A stretch of 64,000 bases of DNA, taken from NCBI RefSeq assembly GCF_037126435.1, contig NZ_CP147020.1, positions 558,001 through 622,000 on the forward strand, in the 5' to 3' direction. Under the pieces are notes generated by a model. The model searched no databases. It was given only the letters and a program-made list of their open reading frames with translations, and had not been told where the DNA came from. This document shows positions 17,698-25,678 of the stretch, one piece after another (positions within the stretch are counted from its first letter, which is position 1; each line of letters begins with the position of its first letter). The position numbers and the translations under genes are program-made. The DNA is from Bernardetia sp. ABR2-2B. Lineage in GTDB: Bacteria; Bacteroidota; Bacteroidia; Cytophagales; Bernardetiaceae.

Positions 17698-17976
17698 ATG
17701 ACCTATTTACTTATTTTTTTACTCGTTGTTTGTCTATTTTTTTTGATAAAAAAGTCAATACAATTGAGGAGACAAAAAAACAGCTTTATGCAACTTTCCT
17801 TAGAAAAAGGACAGATACATGCTTTATTCAAGGATTACGTGTTCAATAGAAATCTACAAAACGAAATGGCTACTTTCGATTATTTCAAACAGCACGGTTT
17901 GGGAGAGGACGGAGAGCCAGAAGAGGTCAGAGTTTATGATACTCTTGCACAACATTTTGAAAACATAGAACAATAG
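17698..17976 (+). CDS. Small membrane protein, unknown
   Basis: This 92-residue protein begins with a hydrophobic span (YLLIFLLVVCLFFLIKKSIQ) and continues with a soluble part (residues 35-92, ending VYDTLAQHFENIEQ). It lies in a run of membrane-protein genes, five bases before the large membrane protein at 17982. No family is recognised. Confidence 0.55.
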   Translation: MTYLLIFLLVVCLFFLIKKSIQLRRQKNSFMQLSLEKGQIHALFKDYVFNRNLQNEMATFDYFKQHGLGEDGEPEEVRVYDTLAQHFENIEQ

Positions 17977-17981
17977 GAATT

Positions 17982-19151
17982 ATGAAAACAACAGACAAAA
18001 TACTGCAAGCGTTTGGTAATTTGGGACGGAAGCCATCAGAAAATCATAGTGGCGACCCATTTCAGCAGGCCCTCAACGAAACCAAAGCAAAAGGCTATTA
18101 CGAACAAGCTGCTCAAAAGCTCACACCGACCACACAAGCGCAAAAAAGGCGTGGTTCATTCAAGATAGTGAAGTCTTTGAAAGGGTTCTATCACATCGTT
18201 TCTTTCCTTCTGGGATTGATAACAGCTTATTTGGTAGGTAAGCAATTTGCACCAAACTTTGAGAGTGTAGAAATGATAGCAATGGCTATTTTGATAGGAT
18301 TATTTGCCATCGGAATATTCTATGCACTAGAAAAAATGAAAGCCGAATCTGCTCAATCTATTGCCCAAGCAAAAGCAATAGGCGACGGAACAAGTTTAAT
18401 GGCGTGGATTGGTCTGCTAACTTGTACACTTGCCAGTATTGTAATTTCGGCAACAGGTGGAGCGCATATTTCAGCTACTCTGCAAGATAAAAGTACAGAA
18501 ATTACAGCTACATCTAATCAAGAAGCTGATAGTATCAAAAGTGGTTTTTCTAAACAAATAAGTAGTTATGATTTGCTTATTGAGAGTGCAAATGAAACTC
18601 TAAAAACGAATAAGAAAAATTGGCAAGCTGTAACAGCTCGTAAAGATTTGAAGGAAGCACAAGCAGAAAAAAATAAACTCTTAGAAATGCAAACAACAGC
18701 TTTATCAGAAATCAAATCAAATAAGAAAACGTCCCTATCAGTAAATGAACAAGACGGAACAAAGAATGCTGCAATAGCAGGAATCATAATTTTAGTGTTA
18801 GAAATACTTTGTATTTATGGTTACTTCTATGAATATTCATATTATCGTTTTGCACTTGATGAAGGTGTTGCTTTTAATATCATACCTCCAGTTACCATCT
18901 TTCCAAATGCTCAATATCAACAGCAAAGTTTAGGAGGTTTTCAAGCTCAACACCAACATAAAAATCCGATTGGTTTTGGTAATCAAAATTCAAATCGTAA
19001 TCCTCAAGCAAGTCATCAAAATCACACTTGCAGAAAATGTGGTACTAGCCTAAATAATAAGCGTTCTGATGCCGTTTTCTGCTCTAGCAATTGTAGAACT
19101 CTACATTATAGAAGTGGAGGAGGAGGAATAAAAGGACAAGTATATAAATAG
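17982..19151 (+). CDS. Polytopic membrane protein with C-terminal zinc ribbon
   Basis: The 389-residue protein has two membrane spans around residues 68-120, a third near 140-165, a long helical stretch (about 170-250) rich in Ser, Lys and Glu, and a fourth span near 265-290. The C-terminus is a Gln/Asn-rich linker and a zinc ribbon (CRKCGTSLNNKRSDAVFCSS). E2 has a membrane protein of similar layout at 60502, though without the zinc ribbon. Its 3' end directly borders the iteron region, so a link between replication and the membrane is possible but unproven. Confidence 0.6.
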   Translation: MKTTDKILQAFGNLGRKPSENHSGDPFQQALNETKAKGYYEQAAQKLTPTTQAQKRRGSFKIVKSLKGFYHIVSFLLGLITAYLVGKQFAPNFESVEMIAMAILIGLFAIGIFYALEKMKAESAQSIAQAKAIGDGTSLMAWIGLLTCTLASIVISATGGAHISATLQDKSTEITATSNQEADSIKSGFSKQISSYDLLIESANETLKTNKKNWQAVTARKDLKEAQAEKNKLLEMQTTALSEIKSNKKTSLSVNEQDGTKNAAIAGIIILVLEILCIYGYFYEYSYYRFALDEGVAFNIIPPVTIFPNAQYQQQSLGGFQAQHQHKNPIGFGNQNSNRNPQASHQNHTCRKCGTSLNNKRSDAVFCSSNCRTLHYRSGGGGIKGQVYK

Positions 19152-19177
19152 AAAAAAAACGTTCAGTAAAAAAAAGT

Positions 19178-19309
19178 GTAACGGATAATTGTAACGGCTA
19201 GTAACGGATAACAACGGCTAGAACGGCTACAAAGGCACTTTGTAACGGCTATGTAACGGTTAAAATTATCCGTTACACAAACGTTACATAAACGTTCGCT
19301 AACCGTTAC
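19178..19309. repeat. GTAACGG iteron array, candidate origin or operator
   Basis: Seven direct copies of (G)(T)AACGG(C/A/T)TA lie at 19178, 19191, 19201, 19212, 19221, 19242 and 19253. Inverted copies lie at 19267-19276 (TATCCGTTAC) and 19300-19309 (TAACCGTTAC), with a degenerate one at 19281. Spacings of about 10-13 bases put several on one helix face. The initiator-like gene lies 1.5 kb downstream. An iteron-type replication origin or a multi-site operator fits. Confidence 0.75.
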
Positions 19310-19353
19310 ACAGTATTTTTAATCAATTCCCAACTAAAAATCAGTTTAAAATT

Positions 19354-19641
19354 ATGGAAAATCAAACTCAAACTCCAGAAACAAATACAAATCCGAACGA
19401 ATCAAAAACGGATAAAGTTGTAGCAGAAAAATTTGCACAAACAATTACCGAATTATGGTTATCAAATACTAACAAGAAAAGTTTTCTTTATACAGTAATT
19501 CGTAATCAAGATGAAAAAGTAATTAAGGATTTTAAAGCTCCTTTGCCAAAGACTACCACTAGGGATTTCTTAGACCAACCTGCATTTGCAGATTTAAACA
19601 TAAGAATGGAAAAAAGTTATACAGTAGTTCGTATGCCTTAG
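19354..19641 (+). CDS. Unknown protein downstream of the iterons
   Basis: The 95-residue protein follows the iteron array and a CCCAACTAAA leader. The N-terminal 25 residues are polar and disordered (QTQTPETNTNPNESKTDKVV); the rest is a compact mixed fold (FAQTITELWLSNTNKKSFLY). A hairpin terminator follows, so it is probably expressed alone from a promoter inside or beside the iterons, which may autoregulate it. No family is recognised. Confidence 0.6.
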   Translation: MENQTQTPETNTNPNESKTDKVVAEKFAQTITELWLSNTNKKSFLYTVIRNQDEKVIKDFKAPLPKTTTRDFLDQPAFADLNIRMEKSYTVVRMP

Positions 19642-19671
19642 AAAAACACAATGATTGTAATAAGTCAAAAC

Positions 19672-19698
19672 CCCTATTCTTTTGGGATAGGGTGTTTT
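19672..19698 (+). terminator. Rho-independent terminator
   Basis: CCCTAT and ATAGGG form a stem with one bulged C, followed by GTGTTTTTA. It separates the gene at 19354 from the next transcription unit. Confidence 0.6.
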
Positions 19699-19734
19699 TA
19701 AAACGAGTATTAATCACTTATAAATTTCAAACAA

Positions 19735-20301
19735 ATGACTTCACAAACAGCAGAAAGTTACAAACCAAATAGTGCAACTGTTATACGTATTTTAGATAAT
19801 ATACTCCCAAAGATAAAACACTTACAAAGTCTATCCTATACAGAAGCAAATAAAATACTCAATGATGAATATTTTATTTCCCAATGGAAAGGTAGAAAAA
19901 AAGCATTTGGTAGTCTATTTTTGAATTTAGATGATAAGAATATAGTAAAAATGCTAAACTATTTAGGAATAGAATTGTCAGAGCCAAAAAAACAACACGA
20001 AGAAAGCGACAATGACAGACTAGATTTTACTCTTCAATCTGCAACTAAAGGAGAAAAAGATAAAGAGCATCAAGAAGCTATTGCAAGACTTCTTAGAGAA
20101 AATGTTAAGGCTAAGTTTCCCTACGAATTTTTTCCGATAGAACAAGCAGTAGTCAAAGACTTCTGTATTTATGCTCTCAATAACAGCCGTACCATTGGAA
20201 AAAAACACTACATCGACGTCAAAGGGTGGATAGCATTGTATTCAAAAATGAGTGCCAATGAAAAAATAGAATTTGCAAATACTTTAATTGAGTACAAATA
20301 A
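19735..20301 (+). CDS. Unknown protein in the replication region
   Basis: The 188-residue protein is soluble and mostly helical. It has an N-terminal part (SATVIRILDNILPKIKHLQS) and a C-terminal compact part ending with KGWIALYSKMSANEKIEFAN, joined by a charged linker. Its stop overlaps the next start (TAATG). Position between iterons and the initiator-like gene suggests a replication or partition accessory role; this is inference from location. Confidence 0.55.
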   Translation: MTSQTAESYKPNSATVIRILDNILPKIKHLQSLSYTEANKILNDEYFISQWKGRKKAFGSLFLNLDDKNIVKMLNYLGIELSEPKKQHEESDNDRLDFTLQSATKGEKDKEHQEAIARLLRENVKAKFPYEFFPIEQAVVKDFCIYALNNSRTIGKKHYIDVKGWIALYSKMSANEKIEFANTLIEYK

Positions 20302-20579
20302 TGAGTATCGAAGACCAATTGAAACAACTACTTGCTCCTGTTCTTAAAGAGTTTATAGACCTTCATAAACTTGATGCAGCAACAGAGCAGTATAACAAGC
20401 ATAGAGGGTGCAAACGAAATGTTAGTGTTTTCTTAGACGAAAAAGGAAATTTAGGTATTCTATATTGTTCTGCTGACAATTACCCAGATAATTTTGTAGT
20501 ATCTGACACTATTAGAGGATTGAAACACGAAATTGAAACTATAAACACAAACAAATGGAAGGAAACGAGAAAAGACTAA
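20301..20579 (+). CDS. Unknown small protein
   Basis: The 92-residue protein overlaps its upstream neighbour by one base and its downstream neighbour by 25 bases, so it is translationally coupled on both sides. It contains a helical N-terminus (QLKQLLAPVLKEFIDLHKLD) and a beta-like part (VSVFLDEKGNLGILYCSADN). No family is recognised. Confidence 0.55.
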   Translation: MSIEDQLKQLLAPVLKEFIDLHKLDAATEQYNKHRGCKRNVSVFLDEKGNLGILYCSADNYPDNFVVSDTIRGLKHEIETINTNKWKETRKD

Positions 20580-20794
20580 GTTTTGAGCAGCTTCAAGAGT
20601 TATCCAAAATTAACCGATTTGATGTTGGTTTCTATGTAGAAAAAGCCATACCTAAAGAAACTATTGAGCATATAGGTATTACTATAACCCACAAAAACGA
20701 AATTATCTATCAAAGGGAAGTAAAAGATGGTATTGCAATGGTAAAGAGAGTATCTATTTCTGAATATAAAGTCAATAACAATGAACAAAGATAA
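20555..20794 (+). CDS. Unknown small protein
   Basis: The 79-residue product (MEGNEKRLSFEQLQELSKIN...) is predicted as a helix followed by beta strands (HIGITITHKNEIIYQREVKD). It overlaps the preceding gene by 25 bases, and ends 34 bases before the initiator-like gene, whose own CCCAACTAAA leader fills the gap. No family is recognised. Confidence 0.5.
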   Translation: MEGNEKRLSFEQLQELSKINRFDVGFYVEKAIPKETIEHIGITITHKNEIIYQREVKDGIAMVKRVSISEYKVNNNEQR

Positions 20795-20828
20795 ATTCAA
20801 ACAAACCCCAACTAAAAACTCAAATTAA

Positions 20829-21542
20829 ATGAATCAAGCACAAGCACCACCAGTAAAAGCAAAACCGAATCATATTGCTTACGAAAAAATGCACCGTAGT
20901 CTGTTATCAGATTTAGATGACTACAATGACGGAAAAGAAGTAGGAGAAGCCATTAATTCCAACGAACAAGCTACTTTATTCTTTATTTATGACACATTTG
21001 TTCGGCTTTACAAAGATAAGAGTAAAGACACCAAACTCATCACATGGACGAATGGAAAGCAATATGCCTGTTTGGTTACCAACAATCAATCTCTAGCTAC
21101 TCAACGTGGTGTCAAATCCGAGAAAACAATGCGTAATCATATTAAAAAATTGATTAAAGCAGGGTTTATGTTTAAGCCAAAAAAAGGAGAAGACCCTTAT
21201 CGTAAATGGTTTAACTTCTCTATTTTTCTCAATCCAAAACACCTCATTACGTATGCAGGATACACGATTGCAGAAGCCAAAACGAAGCTGCCCCAAATGC
21301 AAAAATTCTACCGTCTGAAAGAAGACTTTTGCAGCATTGAAGGAATACCAGAAGAGCAAAAACAGAACATAAGAAAGTTCTCTTTGCAGTCATTTACACA
21401 CGGTACAAATTCATTAGTCATTGAGTGTTCTAAACAAGCCTTTGAAGGCATAAAAAACACTCCAGAATCAAAAATATATACTACTTTGATAGAAAACTTC
21501 TTTGGTAAGAACGTGTCCGTACAACACGTTTTTAACGCATAA
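20829..21542 (+). CDS. Winged-helix replication-initiator-like protein
   Basis: The 237-residue protein resembles plasmid/phage initiators of the winged-helix type. Residues 50-75 form a helical domain (NEQATLFFIYDTFVRLYKDK), and residues 90-115 an HTH-like unit (NQSLATQRGVKSEKTMRNHI) followed by a wing (FMFKPKKGEDPYRKWFNFSI). The E2 protein at 62342 has the same arrangement (KEQSIATHLQCNPKTIQRSL). No polymerase, primase or helicase of replication type is nearby, so replication would rely on host enzymes. The iterons lie 1.5 kb upstream and an A-rich noncoding tract follows. The assignment rests on pattern and context. Confidence 0.55.
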   Translation: MNQAQAPPVKAKPNHIAYEKMHRSLLSDLDDYNDGKEVGEAINSNEQATLFFIYDTFVRLYKDKSKDTKLITWTNGKQYACLVTNNQSLATQRGVKSEKTMRNHIKKLIKAGFMFKPKKGEDPYRKWFNFSIFLNPKHLITYAGYTIAEAKTKLPQMQKFYRLKEDFCSIEGIPEEQKQNIRKFSLQSFTHGTNSLVIECSKQAFEGIKNTPESKIYTTLIENFFGKNVSVQHVFNA

Positions 21543-21947
21543 GAATCAATATCATTTTTTCTAAAATTTTAAAAAGTTGCTCAAAAGCGACCCTAAAAAG
21601 AACACCCTAAAAAAAGTGTCAAAAACGAATAATACGGAAAAAATTACCACTATTATAGTGTTTTTATGTAATATTTCTCTGTATATATAAATACTTAAAA
21701 ATACATGTAAAGTCGGTAAATTTTTCCTTTTCGTGGGGATGTGTCAAACACAGAAAAAAAAATACACTAGGAAAAATACATCTGTATAAAAAAAATTACA
21801 GAAAAAGAGTTTGCTCCCTAAAGCTAATAGGTGGACAGACAAAAACAGAAAAAGAAAAAAGCCAAATGCACGGAAAAAGTGAGAAGATACGGGACTTTGA
21901 AAAAAAAAGTAAAAAGTACCGAGTTTTTGTAAAAAATAGGCAAAAAA

Positions 21948-21974
21948 AATCTTACTAAGCGTGTTAGTAAGATT
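21948..21974 (+). promoter_or_regulatory. Perfect 11-bp hairpin
   Basis: AATCTTACTAA and TTAGTAAGATT pair perfectly around GCGTG, after a run of eight A. Read on the minus strand it has terminator form; it could also be an operator. CCCAACTAAA follows at once. Confidence 0.55.
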
Positions 21975-22017
21975 GCCCAACTAAAACTGTAAAAAAATTA
22001 CAAAATTAGCTTTGAGG

Positions 22018-22045
22018 TTGAAGTTGCTCTCCAGCAGAGCTTCAA
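22018..22045 (+). promoter_or_regulatory. Bulged hairpin in the leader of the gene at 22066
   Basis: TTGAAG-TT-GCTCT pairs with AGAGC-TTCAA around CCAGC, giving a stem of about ten pairs with a two-base bulge, 20 bases before the ATG. It may control translation of the next gene. Confidence 0.5.
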
Positions 22046-22065
22046 GGCAAATATACAACAAAATT

Positions 22066-22635
22066 ATGAATCAAACAACACAATCACGAGTTCCAAACAA
22101 TAAAAATAAAGTTCCTTGTAGGTATAAACTCGTTTTGTATTTCAATGAACAGGAGCTAAATAATGAAGGTGGATTTGTGGATAAAAAACGAGCTTTATAT
22201 GCCAATTTTTATGACCACATTCCAGAAAAGGTTTTAGCTTATTTTAAAGACTTTGTAGATAAGATAATCAAAAATCCTATTCAGTATAAAGTCAAGTATG
22301 GAACTACTCTGAAAACGGCTATAATCGTAGATAGACACGAAAGTCAAGTTATTTGGAAGCATACAGTTCAAAAATCCTTACCTACATATTTCCCAGAAAC
22401 AAGTGAAACGAGTGAAGCTCACGAAGACCCAAAAGAAGAGTTTGCTTCAGAACAGGAAATAAAAATAGCTCTTGATGCAGTAGAAGAGTGCTACATCGCA
22501 AATAATGGCGTAGAAATGCCAAATGAGGAATATGAAGCAGCTAAAAAAGATTTTAGTATTTGTAACTCTAAAATGCTTGAAAGTATGCTACAATTCAAAA
22601 TTAAAATGATTAATCACTTAGCAAATCCTAAATAA
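22066..22635 (+). CDS. Backbone protein conserved after the initiator in E1 and E2
   Basis: I start at MNQTTQSRVPNNK (189 residues), preceded by AAAATT as for other genes here; an ATG 54 bases upstream falls in the hairpin. The segment VPCRYKLVLYFNEQEL, and later LKTAIIVDRHESQVIWKH, match VPCKWEIIIYIRELDY and VKALIFDRETDENVFQY in the E2 protein at 63298, so the two are homologous and hold the same position. The C-terminal third is acidic and helical. Function unknown; a nucleic-acid role is a guess. Confidence 0.65.
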   Translation: MNQTTQSRVPNNKNKVPCRYKLVLYFNEQELNNEGGFVDKKRALYANFYDHIPEKVLAYFKDFVDKIIKNPIQYKVKYGTTLKTAIIVDRHESQVIWKHTVQKSLPTYFPETSETSEAHEDPKEEFASEQEIKIALDAVEECYIANNGVEMPNEEYEAAKKDFSICNSKMLESMLQFKIKMINHLANPK

Positions 22636-22643
22636 AACTCCCT

Positions 22644-22682
22644 AAAAAAGTCTTCAGTATTAAAAATATTGAAGACTTTTTT
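22644..22682. terminator. Rho-independent terminator closing the left arm
   Basis: AAAAAAGTCTTCA and TGAAGACTTTTTT form a long stem around AT-rich loop sequence, with T-run. It separates the backbone genes from the cargo block. Confidence 0.8.
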
Positions 22683-22706
22683 AGTTTTCTATTTATTTTA
22701 ATTGTA

Positions 22707-22790
22707 TTTTATCTGTTTCTTGTCTGTTCCTTATCTATTTTTATCTGTTTCTTGTCTGTTCCCTATCTATTTTTATCTGTTTCTTATCTA
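22707..22790 (+). repeat. Tandem 32-bp repeat, 2.6 copies
   Basis: Units beginning TTTTATCTGTTTCTTGTCTG start at 22707, 22739 and (partial) 22771. They are nearly identical and pyrimidine-rich, and end just before the start codon at 22802. There are no spacers, so it is not a CRISPR array. Confidence 0.8.
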
Positions 22791-22801
22791 TAAAAAAAAC
22801 T

Positions 22802-23161
22802 ATGAAAGACCTACTTATCCTAATTTTAGCTTTCTCAATGGCTGTTTTATCCTATTTATTGGTAGAGAAAAACAATACTTCTTCAGAAGAAGAACCTAAA
22901 CCTTGTCAAATAGACTATTATGCGAACTCAAATACTCCTTATCAAATAGATTATTTCTTGAAAAATGATAATATAGAAGATTCTGTTCTATTTATCAATG
23001 GTGGTTACTATGACGTAATAGATGATGGTCTTATCCTAGAAAATCCTCCTACTGGAGTTTATGAATTGGGAACTATTGAGGATTTTCTTCCTAGAACTAA
23101 AATTTTTGAAATTAAGAAAGAAGCTAATGTAAAAATGATTAATTTTGATAATACTTATTAA
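22802..23161 (+). CDS. Small membrane-anchored protein, unknown
   Basis: The 119-residue protein has an N-terminal hydrophobic span or signal anchor (LLILILAFSMAVLSYLLVEK), followed by an acidic, probably periplasmic domain. It contains two copies of a short motif (CQIDYYANSNTPYQ, then PYQIDYFLKNDN). It stands just after the 32-bp tandem repeat, 12 bases before the next gene, and opens the cargo block. No family is recognised. Confidence 0.55.
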   Translation: MKDLLILILAFSMAVLSYLLVEKNNTSSEEEPKPCQIDYYANSNTPYQIDYFLKNDNIEDSVLFINGGYYDVIDDGLILENPPTGVYELGTIEDFLPRTKIFEIKKEANVKMINFDNTY

Positions 23162-23173
23162 ACTATATTTCTA

Positions 23174-23983
23174 ATGAAAAAAATTGCAGAAAAAAAATAT
23201 TTTGCTAGACTAAAAAAATACTTAACATATAGTAATATAGCTTTGTTACTATGTATTTTTATAACTATCCTCAGCGTAATTTATAGTGAATTTTTTCGTG
23301 GAGACTTTCGCTATATCGTTTATGCTCCAGTTGCTTTAATGGTTATAGTTATAGCAATGAAAGTCCAATTTTTTCTTAACTCGGACAAAGCTACACAAGA
23401 ACATCAACACGTTAGAGTATCATTTGTAAAGGACTGTATTGAGATTATAGCTTTTATATGTGCTGGGATATACTTTTTATATCAACTTGTTGGAAATGTT
23501 GATATTACAAACATGGATTTAGAAGTAAAAGCACAAAGGTTAGAAATTAACCAAGATGACGACCATTTGGCAGTAGAAGTCAAACTAAAGAAAGGAGATA
23601 TTGCATCAGTATATCTACACGACATCAAAGGTTTTATATATGATGCTCAGTCTAATAAATTTGTTGATACATTACTCTTTCATGGATTATCAAGAGTTAC
23701 TATTCCCATGAAAGATTCTACTAAAATAGAGGAAGGTTATACAACATTTGCTAAAGTTGATTCTACTCCAAAGTATAGAATAGCAAGTAATGAAAGTACC
23801 CAATTTTCAGCATATCAAGAAATTAGCCACAAAGGAGCTTATCGTGTTGATATAATTGTCATTACTGAAAGAATGAAATTACTACATAATGTACAATCAC
23901 AATACAGAGCATCAACTATTACACTACCTATACAGAGTAAAAAAATAAAGACAACTGTTCAAGATTCATTAAATAGTAATTAA
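23174..23983 (+). CDS. Three-span membrane protein of the cargo block, unknown
   Basis: The 269-residue protein has spans at about residues 17-38, 46-65 and 88-108, then a beta-rich C-terminal domain of about 150 residues (LEINQDDDHLAVEVKLKKGD). It is in an operon with the preceding small membrane protein and 105 bases upstream of hsdM. Membrane proteins next to restriction genes are sometimes defence factors, but there is no motif to prove it. Confidence 0.5.
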   Translation: MKKIAEKKYFARLKKYLTYSNIALLLCIFITILSVIYSEFFRGDFRYIVYAPVALMVIVIAMKVQFFLNSDKATQEHQHVRVSFVKDCIEIIAFICAGIYFLYQLVGNVDITNMDLEVKAQRLEINQDDDHLAVEVKLKKGDIASVYLHDIKGFIYDAQSNKFVDTLLFHGLSRVTIPMKDSTKIEEGYTTFAKVDSTPKYRIASNESTQFSAYQEISHKGAYRVDIIVITERMKLLHNVQSQYRASTITLPIQSKKIKTTVQDSLNSN

Positions 23984-24088
23984 TATATCCTATACAGTTT
24001 TTTATAAATCAATTATTTATCTTTTTGAGTATTTGTTTACTATATTTGATTTTTAAAAATTAGTCTTGTAGGTTTACAAATACTCAAC

Positions 24089-25678
24089 ATGTCAGAAGAA
24101 CAAAGACGTTTGCTTGAACGCAAACTATGGGATATTGCCGATGAATTGCGTGGAAAAATGGACGCAGACGAATATAGAGATTATATTTTAGGCTTTATTT
24201 TCTACAAATACCTTTCAGAAAAACAATATATTTTTGCTAATAATCTTCTCCAATACGAAGAGCAAAAAGATTATAGAAAAATAAAAGACCAAGGTTCGTT
24301 AGATGTTATAAAAGATGAATCTATTGGTACGCTCGGTTTTTTTCTAAAACCAAATGAACTTTTTTCTTCTGTGGTGGAAAAAGGTCTTCGAAAACGCAAT
24401 GATGATGTTTCTGAGGAAGAACAACAAGAAAACTTTGTTATAAACGACTTATCAACTATTCTTCTCAATGTACAGAGTAGTACAATGGGACAAGAAAGTG
24501 AAGAAGAATTTGATAATCTTTTCGAAGATTTAGACCTTCATAGCACTAAATTAGGTAGAAGTCCAAAAGATAGAAATATCTTAATTGTAAAAATATTAGC
24601 GCATTTGGATAAGATTGATTTTCAATTAGAAAATCTTGAAGCTGATGTTTTGGGAGATGCCTATGAATATCTTATTGGACAGTTTGCATCTGGAGCAGGA
24701 AAAAAAGCAGGAGAATTTTATACTCCTCAAGAAGTTTCTACTATTTTGGCTCGTTTGGTTACGATTGGAAAAAAGAAACTCAAAACCGTTTATGACCCTA
24801 CTTGTGGTTCTGGTTCTTTGCTTTTACGTGTGCGTAGGCAAGTGGAAAAAGTAGGCGAATTTTATGGTCAAGAACTCAACCGTACTACCTACAACCTTGC
24901 TCGTATGAATATGATTTTGCACGATGTGCATTATACACAATTCAATATCCAACAAGCTGATACATTAGAAGACCCAAAACACACAGATTTACAGTTTGAG
25001 GCGATTGTCGCTAACCCTCCTTTTTCGGCTAAATGGACTGGTAAGAAAAACCCTTTATTTAGTAATGATGACCGTTTTAGTCAGTACGGCTCATTAGCTC
25101 CATCAAGTAAAGCCGATTTTGCTTTTGTACAACACATGATTTATCATTTGGCTGATAACGGAACAATGGCGTGTGTACTTCCTCACGGTGTTTTGTTTAG
25201 AGGAGCTGCCGAAGGTCGCATTCGTGAGTACATTATCAAAGAAATGAATTACTTAGATGCTGTCATTGGCTTACCTGCTAATATTTTCTATGGTACAAGT
25301 ATTCCTACTTGTATTTTGGTATTGAGTAAGTGCCGAGTAAATAGTGATAATGTCCTTTTTATTGATGCTAGTAATCATTTTGCAAAGGAAAAGAATCAAA
25401 ATAAGCTATTACCAAGTGATATTGAGCGCATTTTGAATGCTTATACAGAACGTAAAAACATAGATAAATACGCTTATGTTGCTTCATTAGAAGAGATAGC
25501 TGAAAATGATTATAACCTCAATATTCCTCGCTATGTAGATACATTTGAGGAAGAGGAAAAAATTGATGTAGATGCTGTATTGAAAGAATTAAAAGAAGTA
25601 GAAACAGAGCTTTCTAGCACTGATACTACTATTGATAGTTTTTGTAAAGAATTAGGAATCGAAAACCCTTTTAACTAA
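24089..25678 (+). CDS. hsdM: Type I restriction-modification methyltransferase subunit HsdM
   Basis: The 529-residue subunit methylates adenine in the target site as part of HsdM2S and the full HsdR2M2S complex. The N-terminal HsdM helical domain (RKLWDIADELRGKMDADEYR) is followed by the SAM-binding motif DPTCGSGSLLL near residue 236 and the catalytic NPPF (VANPPFSAKW, about 308). Length is normal. TATATTTG at 24041 fits the Bacteroidota -7 box, 48 bases before the ATG. Its stop overlaps the hsdS start (TAATG). Confidence 0.95.
   Translation: MSEEQRRLLERKLWDIADELRGKMDADEYRDYILGFIFYKYLSEKQYIFANNLLQYEEQKDYRKIKDQGSLDVIKDESIGTLGFFLKPNELFSSVVEKGLRKRNDDVSEEEQQENFVINDLSTILLNVQSSTMGQESEEEFDNLFEDLDLHSTKLGRSPKDRNILIVKILAHLDKIDFQLENLEADVLGDAYEYLIGQFASGAGKKAGEFYTPQEVSTILARLVTIGKKKLKTVYDPTCGSGSLLLRVRRQVEKVGEFYGQELNRTTYNLARMNMILHDVHYTQFNIQQADTLEDPKHTDLQFEAIVANPPFSAKWTGKKNPLFSNDDRFSQYGSLAPSSKADFAFVQHMIYHLADNGTMACVLPHGVLFRGAAEGRIREYIIKEMNYLDAVIGLPANIFYGTSIPTCILVLSKCRVNSDNVLFIDASNHFAKEKNQNKLLPSDIERILNAYTERKNIDKYAYVASLEEIAENDYNLNIPRYVDTFEEEEKIDVDAVLKELKEVETELSSTDTTIDSFCKELGIENPFN

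Larger units (their letters stand above)
21543..22065. other. A-rich noncoding tract after the initiator gene, possible origin
   Basis: No gene is supported in these 520 bases. The plus strand carries many A-runs of five to nine bases. Two strong hairpins lie near the right end (21948-21974 and 22018-22045). E2 has a noncoding tract of similar length at the same place after its initiator-like gene. Confidence 0.5.

Noticed and set aside
22707-22790. Regular repeats that could suggest CRISPR
   Set aside because: The copies are directly adjacent with no spacers, and no cas gene is present.
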